From positions 124,001 through 188,000 of the forward strand of contig NZ_WEZF01000007.1 in assembly GCF_009177065.1 (NCBI RefSeq): DNA of 64,000 bases, given 5' to 3'. The stretch is from Tautonia marina (lineage in GTDB: Bacteria; Planctomycetota; Planctomycetia; Isosphaerales; Isosphaeraceae). The position numbers and the translations under genes were made by a program. Below are positions 17,135-26,991 of the stretch, in pieces (within the stretch, counting starts at the first letter, position 1; each line of letters opens with the position of its first letter). The notes under the pieces were generated by a model that made no database searches, was not told the origin of the DNA, and saw only the letters and a list, made by a program, of their open reading frames with translations.

Positions 17135-18912
17135 CCGGCAGTTCCTCGACGCGAGGCCCGCTGCTCGGCGCGCTCATCCACACGTTGCTGCTCGGCCTGC
17201 CGGGCAGTGATGATGTGGTTGACGACCTCCTGGGGAGCGTTATCGGCCGAGACGGTGAAGGCCTGTCCCTCGTGCCGCCACTTGAGCTCGATCTTGCTTT
17301 CCTTCAGGCCCCGCTCCCCGATGACGACCCGAAGCGGAATGCCGATCAGGTCGGCGTCCTTGAACTTCGGTCCCGGGCGCTGGTCACGGTCGTCGATCAG
17401 AACATCGACCCCGGCGAACTTGAGGGCACCGGCGACCTCGTGGGTCAATTTCATCACCTCGCCGTCGGGATCGACCTGCAACGGAACGATCAGCACTTCG
17501 TAAGGCGCGAGGCTCAGGGGCCAGATGATGCCGTTGGCGTCGTGGCCGGCCTCAACCGCCGCGGCGACGATCCGGTTCACGCCGATCCCATAACAGCCCA
17601 TGATCAGGGAGCCGGTCTTCCCCTCGGCATCCTGGAACTGAGCACCCATCGCGTCGGAGTACTTGGTGCCGAGCTTGAAGACGTGGCCAATCTCAATGCC
17701 GTTGCCGACCTTCAGCGGATCGCCACAGCGGGGGCAGGGGTCGTCGGCCTCGGCATTGCGGAGGTCCACGACGCGGTCGATCGAGAAGTCGCGGCCGGGG
17801 ACCACATTCGTGAGGTGGACGTCTTCGGTGTTGCCGCCGACGACGACGCGGGGCATGATCGCGACCGAAGGGTCAACCGCCATCGGGATTTTCAGATCGA
17901 CCGGGCCGAGGAATCCCATCGGCGCTCCGGTCGCCTTTTCGACGGTTTGCGGGTCGGCCGGTTCGAGCGTGACGGCGTTGAAGGCGCGTCGGACCTTCCC
18001 CTCGTTCGCCTCGTGATCGCCCCGGATGAGGGCGGCGACCGGCTTGCCGTCGGCGAGGAAGACGAGCAGCTTGGCCGTCTCCTTCGGCTTGACCTTGAGG
18101 AAGGAGGCGACCTCCTCAATGGTCCGCTTCCCGGGGGTCTCGACGGGAGAGGCCGGCGGGACATCGTTCGAGGCAGGGGGGTGACCGTCCTTGGCACCGA
18201 TCTCGGCCTTCTCGACATTCGCCGCGTAGCCGCACGATTCGCAGTGGATGAGCAGGTCTTCTCCCGACGGCGAGGGGACCATGAACTCGTGCGAGGCGTC
18301 GCCGCCGATCGGGCCACTCTCGGCCTCGACGGCAACGTAGGGGAAGCCGCAGCGGTCGAAGATGCGACAGTAGGCCTCGTACATGCGGTCGTAGCTGGCG
18401 TTCAGGTGATCGAGGTTTGCACCGAAGCTGTAGGCATCCTTCATCAAGAACTCGCGGGTCCGGACGATGCCGAACCGGGGCCTCGGCTCGTTACGAAACT
18501 TCGTCTGAATCTGATAGGCCGTGACGGGAAGCTGGCGGTAGGAGGTGATGAAGGCCCGGGCGATGTCGGTGATGACTTCCTCGTGCGTCGGGCCGAGGCA
18601 GACCTTCTTGTCGGCCCCCAGGTCGAACTTGATGAGCACCTCGCCCATCGTGCCAACGCGGCCAGTTTCCTCCCAGAGTTCGATCGGGTGGAGCGCGGGC
18701 ATCAGCAGTTCGAGCGCTCCGGCCTCGTCCATCTCTTGCCGGACGATCTGCTCGGCCTTCTTCAGAACTCGGAGTCCGAGCGGCAGGTAGGAGTACGTCC
18801 CCGCCCCGAGCTGACGGATCATTCCGGCTCGCAGCAGCAAGACGTGGCTCGGGGCCACGGCGTCGGCCGGAGACTCCTTCTGGGTCGGGATCAGGGCGTT
18901 CGACCAGAGCAC
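17131..18912 (-). CDS. proS: Prolyl-tRNA synthetase (bacterial type, with editing domain)
   Basis: A 593-residue class II aminoacyl-tRNA synthetase charging tRNA-Pro in the cytoplasm. Motif 1 lies in SYLPLGLRVLKKAEQIVRQEM, motif 2 in TKFRNEPRPRFGIVRTREFLMKD, and motif 3 in GCYGIGVNRIVAAAVE. The inserted editing (YbaK-like) domain occupies about residues 230-400 (EEVASFLKVKPKETAKLLVF). The C-terminal anticodon-binding domain carries VDVLIDDRDQRPGPKFKDADLIGIP. I start at a GTG at 18912, with GGGAG about 8 nt upstream, since VLWSNALIPT aligns with the usual M-x-WS-x-x-x-IPT beginning; a GTG 9 nt earlier is possible. It is the first gene of a unit with three envelope genes. Confidence 0.96.
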   Translation of the reverse strand: MLWSNALIPTQKESPADAVAPSHVLLLRAGMIRQLGAGTYSYLPLGLRVLKKAEQIVRQEMDEAGALELLMPALHPIELWEETGRVGTMGEVLIKFDLGADKKVCLGPTHEEVITDIARAFITSYRQLPVTAYQIQTKFRNEPRPRFGIVRTREFLMKDAYSFGANLDHLNASYDRMYEAYCRIFDRCGFPYVAVEAESGPIGGDASHEFMVPSPSGEDLLIHCESCGYAANVEKAEIGAKDGHPPASNDVPPASPVETPGKRTIEEVASFLKVKPKETAKLLVFLADGKPVAALIRGDHEANEGKVRRAFNAVTLEPADPQTVEKATGAPMGFLGPVDLKIPMAVDPSVAIMPRVVVGGNTEDVHLTNVVPGRDFSIDRVVDLRNAEADDPCPRCGDPLKVGNGIEIGHVFKLGTKYSDAMGAQFQDAEGKTGSLIMGCYGIGVNRIVAAAVEAGHDANGIIWPLSLAPYEVLIVPLQVDPDGEVMKLTHEVAGALKFAGVDVLIDDRDQRPGPKFKDADLIGIPLRVVIGERGLKESKIELKWRHEGQAFTVSADNAPQEVVNHIITARQAEQQRVDERAEQRASRRGTAG

Positions 18913-19256
18913 GGTTTCCACTCCCGGTGCAATTCCGATGCGATGCGTTGCAAAGCGAAGTGAGGCGAGCGTGAGCGGGTTCGAGGCAGGAGTTGCAGCG
19001 ATCTCGACAACGTTCCTGGCGCGACCCGAATTCCCGGTGTTTCCCGTGAAACGGAATCGAGCGAGTCGTCCGAACCCTTCGAACGAACCCCAAGCCCTGT
19101 CGCAACGGCTCGGGCTCGGGGTGCTGAGTTTACCAGAAGTCCCCCTTCCGGAAGAAGATGTCGACGCCCCCAGACCAAACCGATAGACTCGAGACTTCAT
19201 CTCAATTCCGCGATACGCCCTTGTCGATCTCGAATCGCTCGGGAGCCCTCTCCGCC
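18913..19256. other. Divergent intergenic region between proS and the multiheme cytochrome gene
   Basis: About 340 bp that must hold the promoters of both divergent units. I cannot define -35/-10 boxes with confidence. The one notable element is a parS-like palindrome at 19039-19052 (separate entry). In-frame extensions of both genes run into this region but lack family similarity. Confidence 0.6.
19039..19052. promoter_or_regulatory. parS-like palindrome, site 2
   Basis: GTTTCCCGTGAAAC differs at one position from the parS core GTTTCACGTGAAAC; six of seven symmetric pairs match. It is also close to the Noc-binding type ATTTCCCGGGAAAT. Like site 1 (4727-4740) it lies between genes. Function is inference. 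Confidence 0.4.
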
Positions 19257-20507
19257 ATGACATCGAACGATCCCGGTTCGGAGGCTTCGTCGCCGGCTCC
19301 CGATGTCGGAGCCAGGGTCCGGGAAGCGGGTGTGGTGTTGCTGGTCTGTGTGATCGGGCTTGGCGGTCTGCTCTGGGGCCTGAACCGGAAGCCCGCCGCA
19401 GTGGACGATCCAGGCCGAGGCGCCTCGGCAATCCATCCGGCCGGAATCGCTCGGGAAGACTTCATCGGCGACAGCGCCTGTGCCGAGTGTCATCCGTCGA
19501 TCGCCTTCTATCACGATCAGAATGGCCACAGTCGGACGTTTCGCCGGGCGGCCGATCGATCACTTGCCGATCGGCTGGATGGTCGGGTGGTGGCGGACCC
19601 GGAACGGCCGGGAGTTTCCTGGGAGTTTCTGCTAAAGGATGAACGATTCTCGGTTGAGCGTCGGCATGGAAATCGAGTGGATCGCTTGCCGATCGAGTTC
19701 GCCCTTGGCTCGGGCTACCACGCCACCACCTTCGTGAGCCGGATCGAGGGGGACGACGAGGAGGCCGAGGGCAGGGGGGATCTGACCCTCCGCGAGCATC
19801 GTCTGACCTATTATCACGACGACTCGATCCGGCTGACTCCCGGCCAGAAGAAGGCAACCGCCCTGCCAGGGACCGACGCGCTGGGTCGGATCGTTCGAGG
19901 GGACGAGGCGTTCGACTGCCTCTCCTGCCATGTGACGTTGACCTCGGGAACCGACGCGGACCTCTTTGACGACGAGACGATGATCCCGAACGTCACCTGC
20001 GAGCGCTGTCACGGGCCCGGTCGATCGCACCTTGAGGACGCCCGACGAGGTGTCGACCCCGATGCCCTGGTGATGCCCTTTGGGCCGACTCGGAATTCGA
20101 CCGAGGACCAAATGCGACTCTGTGGCGCCTGCCATCGGCACCCGGCCGACGCACCGCCCAATACCATTCGACCCGACAACTTCGAGTTGATCCGCTATCA
20201 GCCCGTCGGCCTCATGCAATCGGCCTGCTACACCCAGAGCAACGGCGCCCTGAGCTGCACCACCTGCCACGATCCGCACCGCCGCCCCAGCACCGACCCG
20301 GCCTTTTACACCGCCGCCTGTCTCTCATGCCACACGCCGACACAGCCCGAACAGGTTCCGTGTCCGGTGTCTCCCTCACAGGATTGCACGTCGTGCCACA
20401 TGCCCCGGCTCGACTCGGGGCAGGGGATCTTTTTCTCGGACCACTGGATTCGCGTGCGGGACGAATTGTCTCCTAAGCCTGAGAATCACCCGAACGAAAC
20501 CGAGTGA
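19257..20507 (+). CDS. Membrane-anchored seven-heme c-type cytochrome (cytochrome c554-like)
   Basis: A 416-residue protein with seven CxxCH heme motifs: CAECH (Cys75), CLSCH, CERCH, CGACH, CTTCH, CLSCH and CTSCH (Cys377). One transmembrane helix (about 25-42, GVVLLVCVIGLGGLLWGL) anchors it with the hemes outside. The first motif region, GDSACAECHPS...HDQNGHSRTF, is typical of the cytochrome c554/multiheme domain that transfers electrons in the periplasm. Start at 19257 places a short polar cytoplasmic tail before the helix. Its TGA is directly followed by the stop of the convergent gene. Redox partner unknown; some planctomycete relatives co-occur with TPR proteins. Confidence 0.88.
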   Translation: MTSNDPGSEASSPAPDVGARVREAGVVLLVCVIGLGGLLWGLNRKPAAVDDPGRGASAIHPAGIAREDFIGDSACAECHPSIAFYHDQNGHSRTFRRAADRSLADRLDGRVVADPERPGVSWEFLLKDERFSVERRHGNRVDRLPIEFALGSGYHATTFVSRIEGDDEEAEGRGDLTLREHRLTYYHDDSIRLTPGQKKATALPGTDALGRIVRGDEAFDCLSCHVTLTSGTDADLFDDETMIPNVTCERCHGPGRSHLEDARRGVDPDALVMPFGPTRNSTEDQMRLCGACHRHPADAPPNTIRPDNFELIRYQPVGLMQSACYTQSNGALSCTTCHDPHRRPSTDPAFYTAACLSCHTPTQPEQVPCPVSPSQDCTSCHMPRLDSGQGIFFSDHWIRVRDELSPKPENHPNETE

Positions 20508-21596
20508 TCAGGGCGTGGTCGATCCCGATGCGTGTTCGACGGGTTCGCCCTCGCCGATCGCTCCGGCAAGCGGAGCCTTCTCCGCAGCCAATGCTTCCGA
20601 GAGCGCCGTCACCGCCCAGCAGGTCCCAGAGACGGAGATGAACGAGGACTCGCCATGCGGGTCTCCGTTGTCGAACATCGTCTGGAACGGTCGGGCGCGG
20701 GTCTGGACGAACCAGGAGCCGTCATCGCACTGGGAGTCGATCAGGAAGGCGAGGCCGCGCCGGTAGGCAGGGTCGGACGTCGAGAAGCCGGTGCGGGCGA
20801 GCAGGGCAAGGGCCTGCCCGGTGGCGTAGGCGTCGCTTTGGCTCTCGGAGTCGTCGAGCTGCGACCAGCCGCCGTCGTCGCGCTGGGCCTTGAGGATGGC
20901 GGATCGGGCGGCGTCGATCGCCTCGGGATCGGCGTCGAGCAGCCAGAGCCCCCAAAGCTTCGCCGCGCGGTCCTCGGCATCGGCGGGCTCGACCTGGAGG
21001 AGCCAGTCCTTCGCCTTCTGCTCGGCACGGTTGGCGAGGGCGCGATAGGGCCGGGGAGCAAACTGCTGGATTCCGTAGGCGGCCAGGGTGGAGCACATGA
21101 TGTGCGAGCCTTCGAGCGGAGGACGCCCGCTGTTGCTCTTCCATCGCCCCGAGGACTCCTGATTCTTCAAGAGGAAACCGACCATCGCGTCCGACAGCTC
21201 GTCGCGCGGCCGGTCTCCTTCCAGAAAGGCCCAGAGGCCGTAGCCGACGGTCATCGACGAGCCGCCGATGCCTGTTCCTTTTTCAAGCTGTTCGAAGCGC
21301 GTCTCGAACGAATCGGCCGAGAAGGCGACGATTTCGGCGAGGAGGTCCCGATCGACCTCGACCCCCGCCCGATCGGCGGCGACCATCGCCATCGCAGGCA
21401 GCGTTTGATGGTGACAGGTGAAGCAGTCGCGGTGATTCGGGTAGTTCCTCGCGGCCGCCTCGACGCGGACGAGGCCGCGCTCGATGCGCTCCCGAATCGC
21501 CTCGGTGTTCGGCCCGTCGTCCGCTCGGGCAAGACCGGCGGCACTCAAGGGGAGGAGGAGCAACACGGCCAAGCATTGCGTGCAATCAATCATCAT
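20508..21596 (-). CDS. Secreted terpene-cyclase/prenyltransferase-fold protein with one heme motif
   Basis: A 362-residue exported protein; residues 1-25 are a signal peptide (CLAVLLLLPLSAAGLARA). It carries one CxxCH motif at Cys58 (DCFTCHHQ), then repeats of the squalene-cyclase/prenyltransferase alpha-alpha barrel type: VGFLLKNQESSGRW, ILKAQRDDGGWSQLDDS and FLIDSQCDDGSWFVQTR. The catalytic DxDD acid motif of squalene-hopene cyclase is not seen, so terpene cyclisation is unlikely; a binding or oxidoreductase role linked to the heme is more plausible. It converges with the seven-heme cytochrome, the two stops forming TGATCA. It diverges from the PVC heme gene. Confidence 0.75.
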   Translation of the reverse strand: MMIDCTQCLAVLLLLPLSAAGLARADDGPNTEAIRERIERGLVRVEAAARNYPNHRDCFTCHHQTLPAMAMVAADRAGVEVDRDLLAEIVAFSADSFETRFEQLEKGTGIGGSSMTVGYGLWAFLEGDRPRDELSDAMVGFLLKNQESSGRWKSNSGRPPLEGSHIMCSTLAAYGIQQFAPRPYRALANRAEQKAKDWLLQVEPADAEDRAAKLWGLWLLDADPEAIDAARSAILKAQRDDGGWSQLDDSESQSDAYATGQALALLARTGFSTSDPAYRRGLAFLIDSQCDDGSWFVQTRARPFQTMFDNGDPHGESSFISVSGTCWAVTALSEALAAEKAPLAGAIGEGEPVEHASGSTTP

Positions 21597-21771
21597 TCAT
21601 GGCTCCCTGTGTGCGAGGCGGGGATGTCCTTGCTTGATTGTCCGCCTCATGCGGGAGGGGGGCAAGCCACCGAATTGAGCGGCGGGGCGATCACTGGTAT
21701 GGTGATCCATCATGCCCGGACGCACGCGGGGTCTCGCCCTCTCCCCTGTGACCTGCGAAACGAGACGCGCC

Positions 21772-24700
21772 ATGACGTGTTCACGACTCGGTTTTCCGTT
21801 GATTTGCGCGGTGCTTGCCGGCGTGCTGCCGGCCTTGCCGGTGATGGCGCAGGAGGAGGCGAAGCCCCTCGGCGGCGTGGTGCCGAGCGACGCCGACGGC
21901 CGACCCCTGAATCTTGGCTTCGAGACCGGCACGCTCGATGACTGGATCGCCGAGGGGGACGCCTTCCGCGACCAGCCGATCGAGGGGGACACCGTCTCCG
22001 CCCGCCGGTCGGACATGGTGAGCAACCACGCGGGCCGCTTCTGGGTCGGCACGTTCGAGCGATCCGGGGATGAGCCGAAGGGGACGCTTACGTCGGTTCC
22101 CTTTGTCGTCTCGCAGCCATTTGCCAGCTTCCTGCTCGGGGGAGGGGCGCACCGGGGGACTCGGGTGGAGCTTCGGCTAGCCGACTCGGAACGGGTCATC
22201 GCCGAGGCCACGGGCGAGAATGCCGAGGACATGAGCCGGGTGGTGGTGGACCTGTCGAAGCATCAGGGGGAACGCATTCAGATTCGCCTCGTCGATGACG
22301 TGTCCGGCGGCTGGGGTCACCTGAACTTCGATGACTTTCGCTTGCACGAGGAGCGCCCGAACGTCCCCGCGCGGGACCCGCTTCCTCCGCAGGACCAGAT
22401 TGCCCACGCCGGTCTGACTCCCGAGGAATCGGCCGCGGCGATGACGGTCCCGGAAGGCTTCCGCGTCACGCTCGCCGCGGGAGAGCCGGATGTGGTGCGG
22501 CCGATCGCGCTGGCGATTGACGATCGGGGGCGTGTGTGGGTCCTCGAAAATCACACGTATCCGTTCAAGGCTCCGGAAGGGGAGGGGAAGGACCGCATCC
22601 TCATCTTCGAGGACGAAGACGGCGACGGGCGGTTCGATTCGCGGAAGGTCTTCCATGAAGGCCTGAACATGGCGACCGGCCTGGAACTGGGCTTCGGTGG
22701 CGTGTGGGTCGGGGCTGCTCCGGAGTTGCTGTTCATTCCCGACCGGAACGGCGACGACGTGCCCGACGGTGAGCCGGTCGTCCTGCTCGACGGCTGGGGC
22801 TTGCAGGACACGCACGAGACGCTCAACAGCTTCACCTGGGGCCCCGACGGCTGGCTCTACGGCTGCCACGGCGTGTTCACGCATTCAAAGGTCGGCAAGC
22901 CGGGAACTCCTGATGAGGAACGCATCCCGATCAACGCCGGTGTCTGGCGTTACCACCCGACGAAGCACGAGTTCGAGGTTTTCGCCCACGGCACGAGCAA
23001 CCCCTGGGGGGTCGACTTCGACCAGTATGGCAATTGCTTCATCACCGCCTGCGTGATTCCTCACCTCTACCACATGATCCCCGGCGGGCGTTATCAGCGG
23101 CAGGCGGGGCAGCACTTCAACCCGTACACGTACGACGACATCAAGACGATCGGCGATCATGTCCACTACCTCGGCCGCACGCCGCACTCCGGCAACGACC
23201 GGTCTGACGCCGCCGGCGGCGGCCACGCCCATTCCGGCCTTCTCATCTATCAGGGGGACGCCTGGCCCGAGGAGTACCGCGGCTCGCTCCTGATGAACAA
23301 TATCCACGGCGCCCGACTGAACCGCGACCTCGCCGAGCCCTCTGGCTCCGGGTTCATCGGCCGCCACGCCCCCGACTTCCTCCTGGCCAACGACCGCGCC
23401 TCTCAGATCCTCGCGTTCAAGCAAGGGCCGGACGGGAACGTCTGGATGATCGACTGGTACGACCTCCAGCAGTGCCACGTCCCAAACGCGAGTGTTCATG
23501 ACAGGAGCAAGGGACGAATCTTCAAGGTCTCGTATGGCGATCAGGCACCGGCTGAGGCCGTCGATCTCCGCGCCCTGGGAGAGGTCGAGCTGTCCTCCCA
23601 CGCGCTCCAGGTCCGGCCGATCGTCAAAAATGGGGCGTGGTCGTTTACCGAGCACCTGAGCAATCCCTGGGCATTCACACACGCTCGCCGCCTCCTGCAA
23701 GAGCGGGGCATGTCGCCCGCGTTGAAGGAAGAGCTGCCACCCGGGGTACTTGAAGGCATTGGTGGTGGCGTCAAGCATGCGCAGATCTTCCATCAGCTCG
23801 CCGAGTCGGTCCGCCTCCGGTGTCTCTGGCTGCTGCACACGACTGGCGGACTAGACGAAGCTCATATTCGTCGAGGCCTCACGGATGAGGGTCCCCACGT
23901 TCGCTCCTGGACGATCCGCCTTACGATGGAGGACAGGGCCCCCTCGGATGCAACCCTCGCCACCTTCGTTGAGTTGGCGAAGTCAGATCCCTCCCCTGTC
24001 GTCCGCCTCGAACTCGCCTCGGCCCTCCAGCGGATGCCCGTCGATTTGCCTGCCCGCTGGGACATCCTTGAAGCGCTGACAACCCACGCCGAGGACGCCG
24101 ACGACCACAACATCCCGCTCATGCTCTGGTACGCCCTCGAACCGGCGGCGGCGAGCGATCCGGGCCGGGCCCTGAGCCTGGCGTCCCGCTCGCCGATCCC
24201 GAGACTCCTGGAGTTCACGGTTCGGCGGATCGGAGCCATCGGGACGAATGAGGCGATTGCGATGCTCGTCGACGGCCTGGCCTCGGCCGAGTCGATGGGA
24301 GCAAGGAAGACGATCCTGGGCGGAATCAACGAGGCACTGAGAGGTCGGCGTCAGGTGCCGATGCCCGAGCGATGGCCAGCAGTCTTCCGAACACTGCTCG
24401 ACGAGGGAGACGCCGACCTCCGATCGCAGGGGACCGCCCTGGCCCTGACCTTCGGCGATGCGTCGGCGCGGGATGTCCTACTCGACCTGGTGACGGATCG
24501 GGCGGCCGATCCGGACCTCCGGCGCGAGGCGCTTGAGGCCCTCCGACGTGCCCGAGCACCGGGCCTGGCGGGACAGCTTCGCCACCTGATTGGGGACCCG
24601 GCGGTGAGGGGGCCGGCGCTGCGAGCGCTGGCGGACTTCGACGATGTGGAGACGCCCGAGTCGGTCCTGGAGGTGTATCCTGACTTGCCGCTCGCCGAGA

Positions 24701-25905
24701 AGCGAGACGCTTTGAACACGCTTGCCTCGCGGCCGTTCTACGCCCGAGCGTTGCTCGACGCGGTGGGGCAGGGGACCGTGGCCGGGAGTGACCTGTCGGC
24801 CGATCTGGTGCGCCAGCTCCGCAACCTCGACGATGAGGCCGTGACCGCAAAGATCGCCGAGGTCTGGGGCACCGTCCGCGACACCCCCGCCGACCGGGCC
24901 GAACGGATCGCTACGTTCAAGGGGATGCTCACCTCCTCGCCCGAACATGAGCCGGATGTGGCCCTCGGCCGCGCTGTGTTTGTGAAGACGTGCGCACAAT
25001 GTCACGTGCTGTTCGAGCAGGGGGGGAATGTTGGTCCCGAGCTGACAGGATCGAACCGGGCAGATCTCGATTACATCCTTTCGAACGTGCTCGACCCCTC
25101 GGCCCTGATCGGCAAGGATTATCAAGCCCATCTGGTGGCCACGAGCGATGGGCGCATCCTCACGGGCATCATCAAAGGTGAGAGTGAGGATGCCATCACG
25201 CTCTTGACCGCGAATGAGACGATCACGATACCCCAGGACGAGGTCGAGGAGCGCCAGCTCAGCGACCTGTCGATGATGCCCGATGACCTCTGGGCGAACG
25301 TCTCGAATCACGAGATCCGATCGCTCGTGGCCTATCTGGCCAGTCCCTCGCAGGTGCCGGTCCTGCTCACGCAAGACACGGCGCAAATGATTTTCAATGG
25401 TGAGGATCTGACCGGCTGGGTCGGCAATCCAGCGTTGTGGAGCGTCGAGAACGGCGAAATCGTCGGCAAGACCGATGGCTTGAGGCGCAATGAGTTTCTC
25501 AGGAGCGAACTGGTCGCGGGGGATTTCCGACTCACCTTGGAGGTCAAGCTCACCCCGAACGCCGAGAACAGCGGCATTCAGTTCCGAAGCGAACCCCTGC
25601 CCGAAGGAGAAGTGAAGGGCTACCAGGCCGACATCGGCGCTGGCTGGTGGGGCAAGCTGTACGAGGAGCACGGTCGAGGCTTGCTCTGGGACACACCGGG
25701 AGATGCTCACGTGAAGCTCGGCGAGTGGAATACGTACGAGATCATCGCCCGAGGATCGAAGATCACAACCTCGATCAACGGCAAGCCATGCGTTGACCTC
25801 GATGATCCTGAAGGAAGCCGCCGGGGCATCTTTGCGCTGCAATTGCACTCGGGAGGGCCGATGGAGGTCCGATTCCGCAACCTGGTCCTTGAGCCGCTCG
25901 ATTAA
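21772..25905 (+). CDS. PVC-type heme-binding CxxCH protein with C-terminal DUF1080 domain
   Basis: A 1377-residue secreted protein with a signal peptide ending near Ala25 (LPVMAQEE). Order: an N-terminal beta-sandwich-like part (about 40-195, [13 protein letters not shown]), a beta-propeller-like membrane-bound-dehydrogenase domain (about 225-600; [29 protein letters not shown]), a helical HEAT-like region (about 690-1050), a cytochrome c domain with CAQCH near residue 1075 ([23 protein letters not shown]), and a DUF1080/3-keto-disaccharide hydrolase domain (about 1200-1377; [26 protein letters not shown]). It probably acts in periplasmic oxidative sugar breakdown, electrons leaving via heme. 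The start at 21772 gives the signal peptide. The GlcN6P-isomerase-like gene follows 49 bp later. Confidence 0.88.
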   Translation: MTCSRLGFPLICAVLAGVLPALPVMAQEEAKPLGGVVPSDADGRPLNLGFETGTLDDWIAEGDAFRDQPIEGDTVSARRSDMVSNHAGRFWVGTFERSGDEPKGTLTSVPFVVSQPFASFLLGGGAHRGTRVELRLADSERVIAEATGENAEDMSRVVVDLSKHQGERIQIRLVDDVSGGWGHLNFDDFRLHEERPNVPARDPLPPQDQIAHAGLTPEESAAAMTVPEGFRVTLAAGEPDVVRPIALAIDDRGRVWVLENHTYPFKAPEGEGKDRILIFEDEDGDGRFDSRKVFHEGLNMATGLELGFGGVWVGAAPELLFIPDRNGDDVPDGEPVVLLDGWGLQDTHETLNSFTWGPDGWLYGCHGVFTHSKVGKPGTPDEERIPINAGVWRYHPTKHEFEVFAHGTSNPWGVDFDQYGNCFITACVIPHLYHMIPGGRYQRQAGQHFNPYTYDDIKTIGDHVHYLGRTPHSGNDRSDAAGGGHAHSGLLIYQGDAWPEEYRGSLLMNNIHGARLNRDLAEPSGSGFIGRHAPDFLLANDRASQILAFKQGPDGNVWMIDWYDLQQCHVPNASVHDRSKGRIFKVSYGDQAPAEAVDLRALGEVELSSHALQVRPIVKNGAWSFTEHLSNPWAFTHARRLLQERGMSPALKEELPPGVLEGIGGGVKHAQIFHQLAESVRLRCLWLLHTTGGLDEAHIRRGLTDEGPHVRSWTIRLTMEDRAPSDATLATFVELAKSDPSPVVRLELASALQRMPVDLPARWDILEALTTHAEDADDHNIPLMLWYALEPAAASDPGRALSLASRSPIPRLLEFTVRRIGAIGTNEAIAMLVDGLASAESMGARKTILGGINEALRGRRQVPMPERWPAVFRTLLDEGDADLRSQGTALALTFGDASARDVLLDLVTDRAADPDLRREALEALRRARAPGLAGQLRHLIGDPAVRGPALRALADFDDVETPESVLEVYPDLPLAEKRDALNTLASRPFYARALLDAVGQGTVAGSDLSADLVRQLRNLDDEAVTAKIAEVWGTVRDTPADRAERIATFKGMLTSSPEHEPDVALGRAVFVKTCAQCHVLFEQGGNVGPELTGSNRADLDYILSNVLDPSALIGKDYQAHLVATSDGRILTGIIKGESEDAITLLTANETITIPQDEVEERQLSDLSMMPDDLWANVSNHEIRSLVAYLASPSQVPVLLTQDTAQMIFNGEDLTGWVGNPALWSVENGEIVGKTDGLRRNEFLRSELVAGDFRLTLEVKLTPNAENSGIQFRSEPLPEGEVKGYQADIGAGWWGKLYEEHGRGLLWDTPGDAHVKLGEWNTYEIIARGSKITTSINGKPCVDLDDPEGSRRGIFALQLHSGGPMEVRFRNLVLEPLD

Positions 25906-25954
25906 TTTGATCCAAGAATCCGATTCCTCCCTTTTTGATGGAGCCCGCCCGCGC

Positions 25955-26905
25955 ATGAACCTACTGACCACCCTTGCCGGATCGATGATGGAAGGGTTCC
26001 TCCCTTCCGGCTGGGACCTCGCGAAGATTGACGCCTGTTGCTCGCATCCCGCGGCCTCGGTCACGGAACGCCAGGCGTTCTGGAACGAGCGCTTCGAACC
26101 GATCCCCTGCAAAACGGTCGAAGACTTCGACGTGATGATGGGTCACGAGATCGCCAAGAAAATCAGGGACGCCCGCACGCAGGGGCGAGAGCTGGCCATG
26201 ATCCTCCCCGTCGGCCCGATGGGGATGTATCGCTGGGCCGTCTACTTCCTGAAGGAGTGGGGCGTCTCGGCCGATCACGTCCACGGATTCAACATGGACG
26301 AATGGTCGGATGCCTCCGGCAACACGCTGCCGGGCAACGATCCCGGCGCGTTCACGAACGCGATGGAGGCCGCCTTCTACGGCCCGCTCGGTTCGGCGAG
26401 CGTGCCGAAGGAGCATCGCTGGTTTGCCACGGCGGACCGGCTCCCTGAGTACGGCGACCGGATCGCCGACCTGAAGAAAGGGGGGGCGGAGCTGGTCGTG
26501 ATTTTCGGCATCGGCCGCGTCTGCCACATTGCGTTCTGGGAACCGCATTTCGCTTGCGAGTATCCCGACGTCGAGACCTGGAAGGCCCAGACGCACCGGA
26601 TCGGTGCGCGGCTCCACCCGCTCACGATCGAGCAAAACGCCCTGACCAGCTTCAAGAGCCGGACGACGCTGGTACCGGCCTTCGCCAATACGATCGGCCC
26701 GGGTCTGTTCCTCCAGGCCGACCACATCATCGGTGGCTGCGACGGCATCCTCGGCCGGGGGATGCAGTGGCAGGGGATGAGCCTCTGGATGACCCTGCGC
26801 TACGGCCCCGACCCCTGGATTCCCAGCTCGTTCATGCCCACCCTGCCGGGCCGCCTGTTCTTCCTTCAAGAACTCGCCGGGCCGCTGGAACCGGAAATGA
26901 ACTGA
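25955..26905 (+). CDS. Glucosamine-6-phosphate isomerase/6-phosphogluconolactonase-like protein
   Basis: A 316-residue cytoplasmic protein of the sugar-isomerase/NagB fold. The phosphate-binding loop is [11 protein letters not shown]; the aldose region carries FNMDEWSD near residue 110, the counterpart of the NagB acid FNMDEY. Later [18 protein letters not shown] corresponds to GxGxDGHIAFNEP but with VCHIAF, so the usual Asp of DGHIAF is Val-Cys; catalytic chemistry may differ. Near the end [14 protein letters not shown]. Start ATG at 25955; no plausible start further upstream. It is 49 bp downstream of the PVC heme/DUF1080 gene and probably cotranscribed, which fits a sugar-catabolism unit. 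Closed by a strong hairpin. Confidence 0.82.
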   Translation: MNLLTTLAGSMMEGFLPSGWDLAKIDACCSHPAASVTERQAFWNERFEPIPCKTVEDFDVMMGHEIAKKIRDARTQGRELAMILPVGPMGMYRWAVYFLKEWGVSADHVHGFNMDEWSDASGNTLPGNDPGAFTNAMEAAFYGPLGSASVPKEHRWFATADRLPEYGDRIADLKKGGAELVVIFGIGRVCHIAFWEPHFACEYPDVETWKAQTHRIGARLHPLTIEQNALTSFKSRTTLVPAFANTIGPGLFLQADHIIGGCDGILGRGMQWQGMSLWMTLRYGPDPWIPSSFMPTLPGRLFFLQELAGPLEPEMN

Positions 26906-26926
26906 TCACCCATCAGGTGACACCTG

Positions 26927-26970
26927 GCCTTGTGAGTCGGGAGGCAGCAGTGCCTCCCGACTCACAAGGC
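26927..26970. terminator. Perfect 20-bp hairpin, bidirectional terminator candidate
   Basis: Arms 26927-26946 and 26951-26970 are exact reverse complements with the 4-nt loop GCAG. It lies 21 bp after the plus-strand isomerase-like gene and 21 bp after the stop of the minus-strand small gene, so it can serve both directions. No long U-tract follows on either side. Confidence 0.75.
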
Positions 26971-26991
26971 ACTTGATCCGAAGATCTGCGA

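Noticed and set aside
17185-18963. A 592-codon open frame on the plus strand antisense to proS
   Set aside because: It mirrors proS codons in a G/C-rich gene; no domain, no ribosome site, and the proS frame has all synthetase motifs.
18913-19431. N-terminal extension of proS by up to 173 residues
   Set aside because: The extension is Arg/Ser-rich and not related to synthetases; the GTG at 18912 fits the family start.
20532-21941. A 469-codon plus-strand frame opposite the heme-barrel gene
   Set aside because: Reverse image of the minus-strand gene, which has a signal peptide, heme motif and repeats.
24478-26112. A 544-codon minus-strand frame across the PVC heme gene
   Set aside because: No family match and it crosses two real plus-strand genes.
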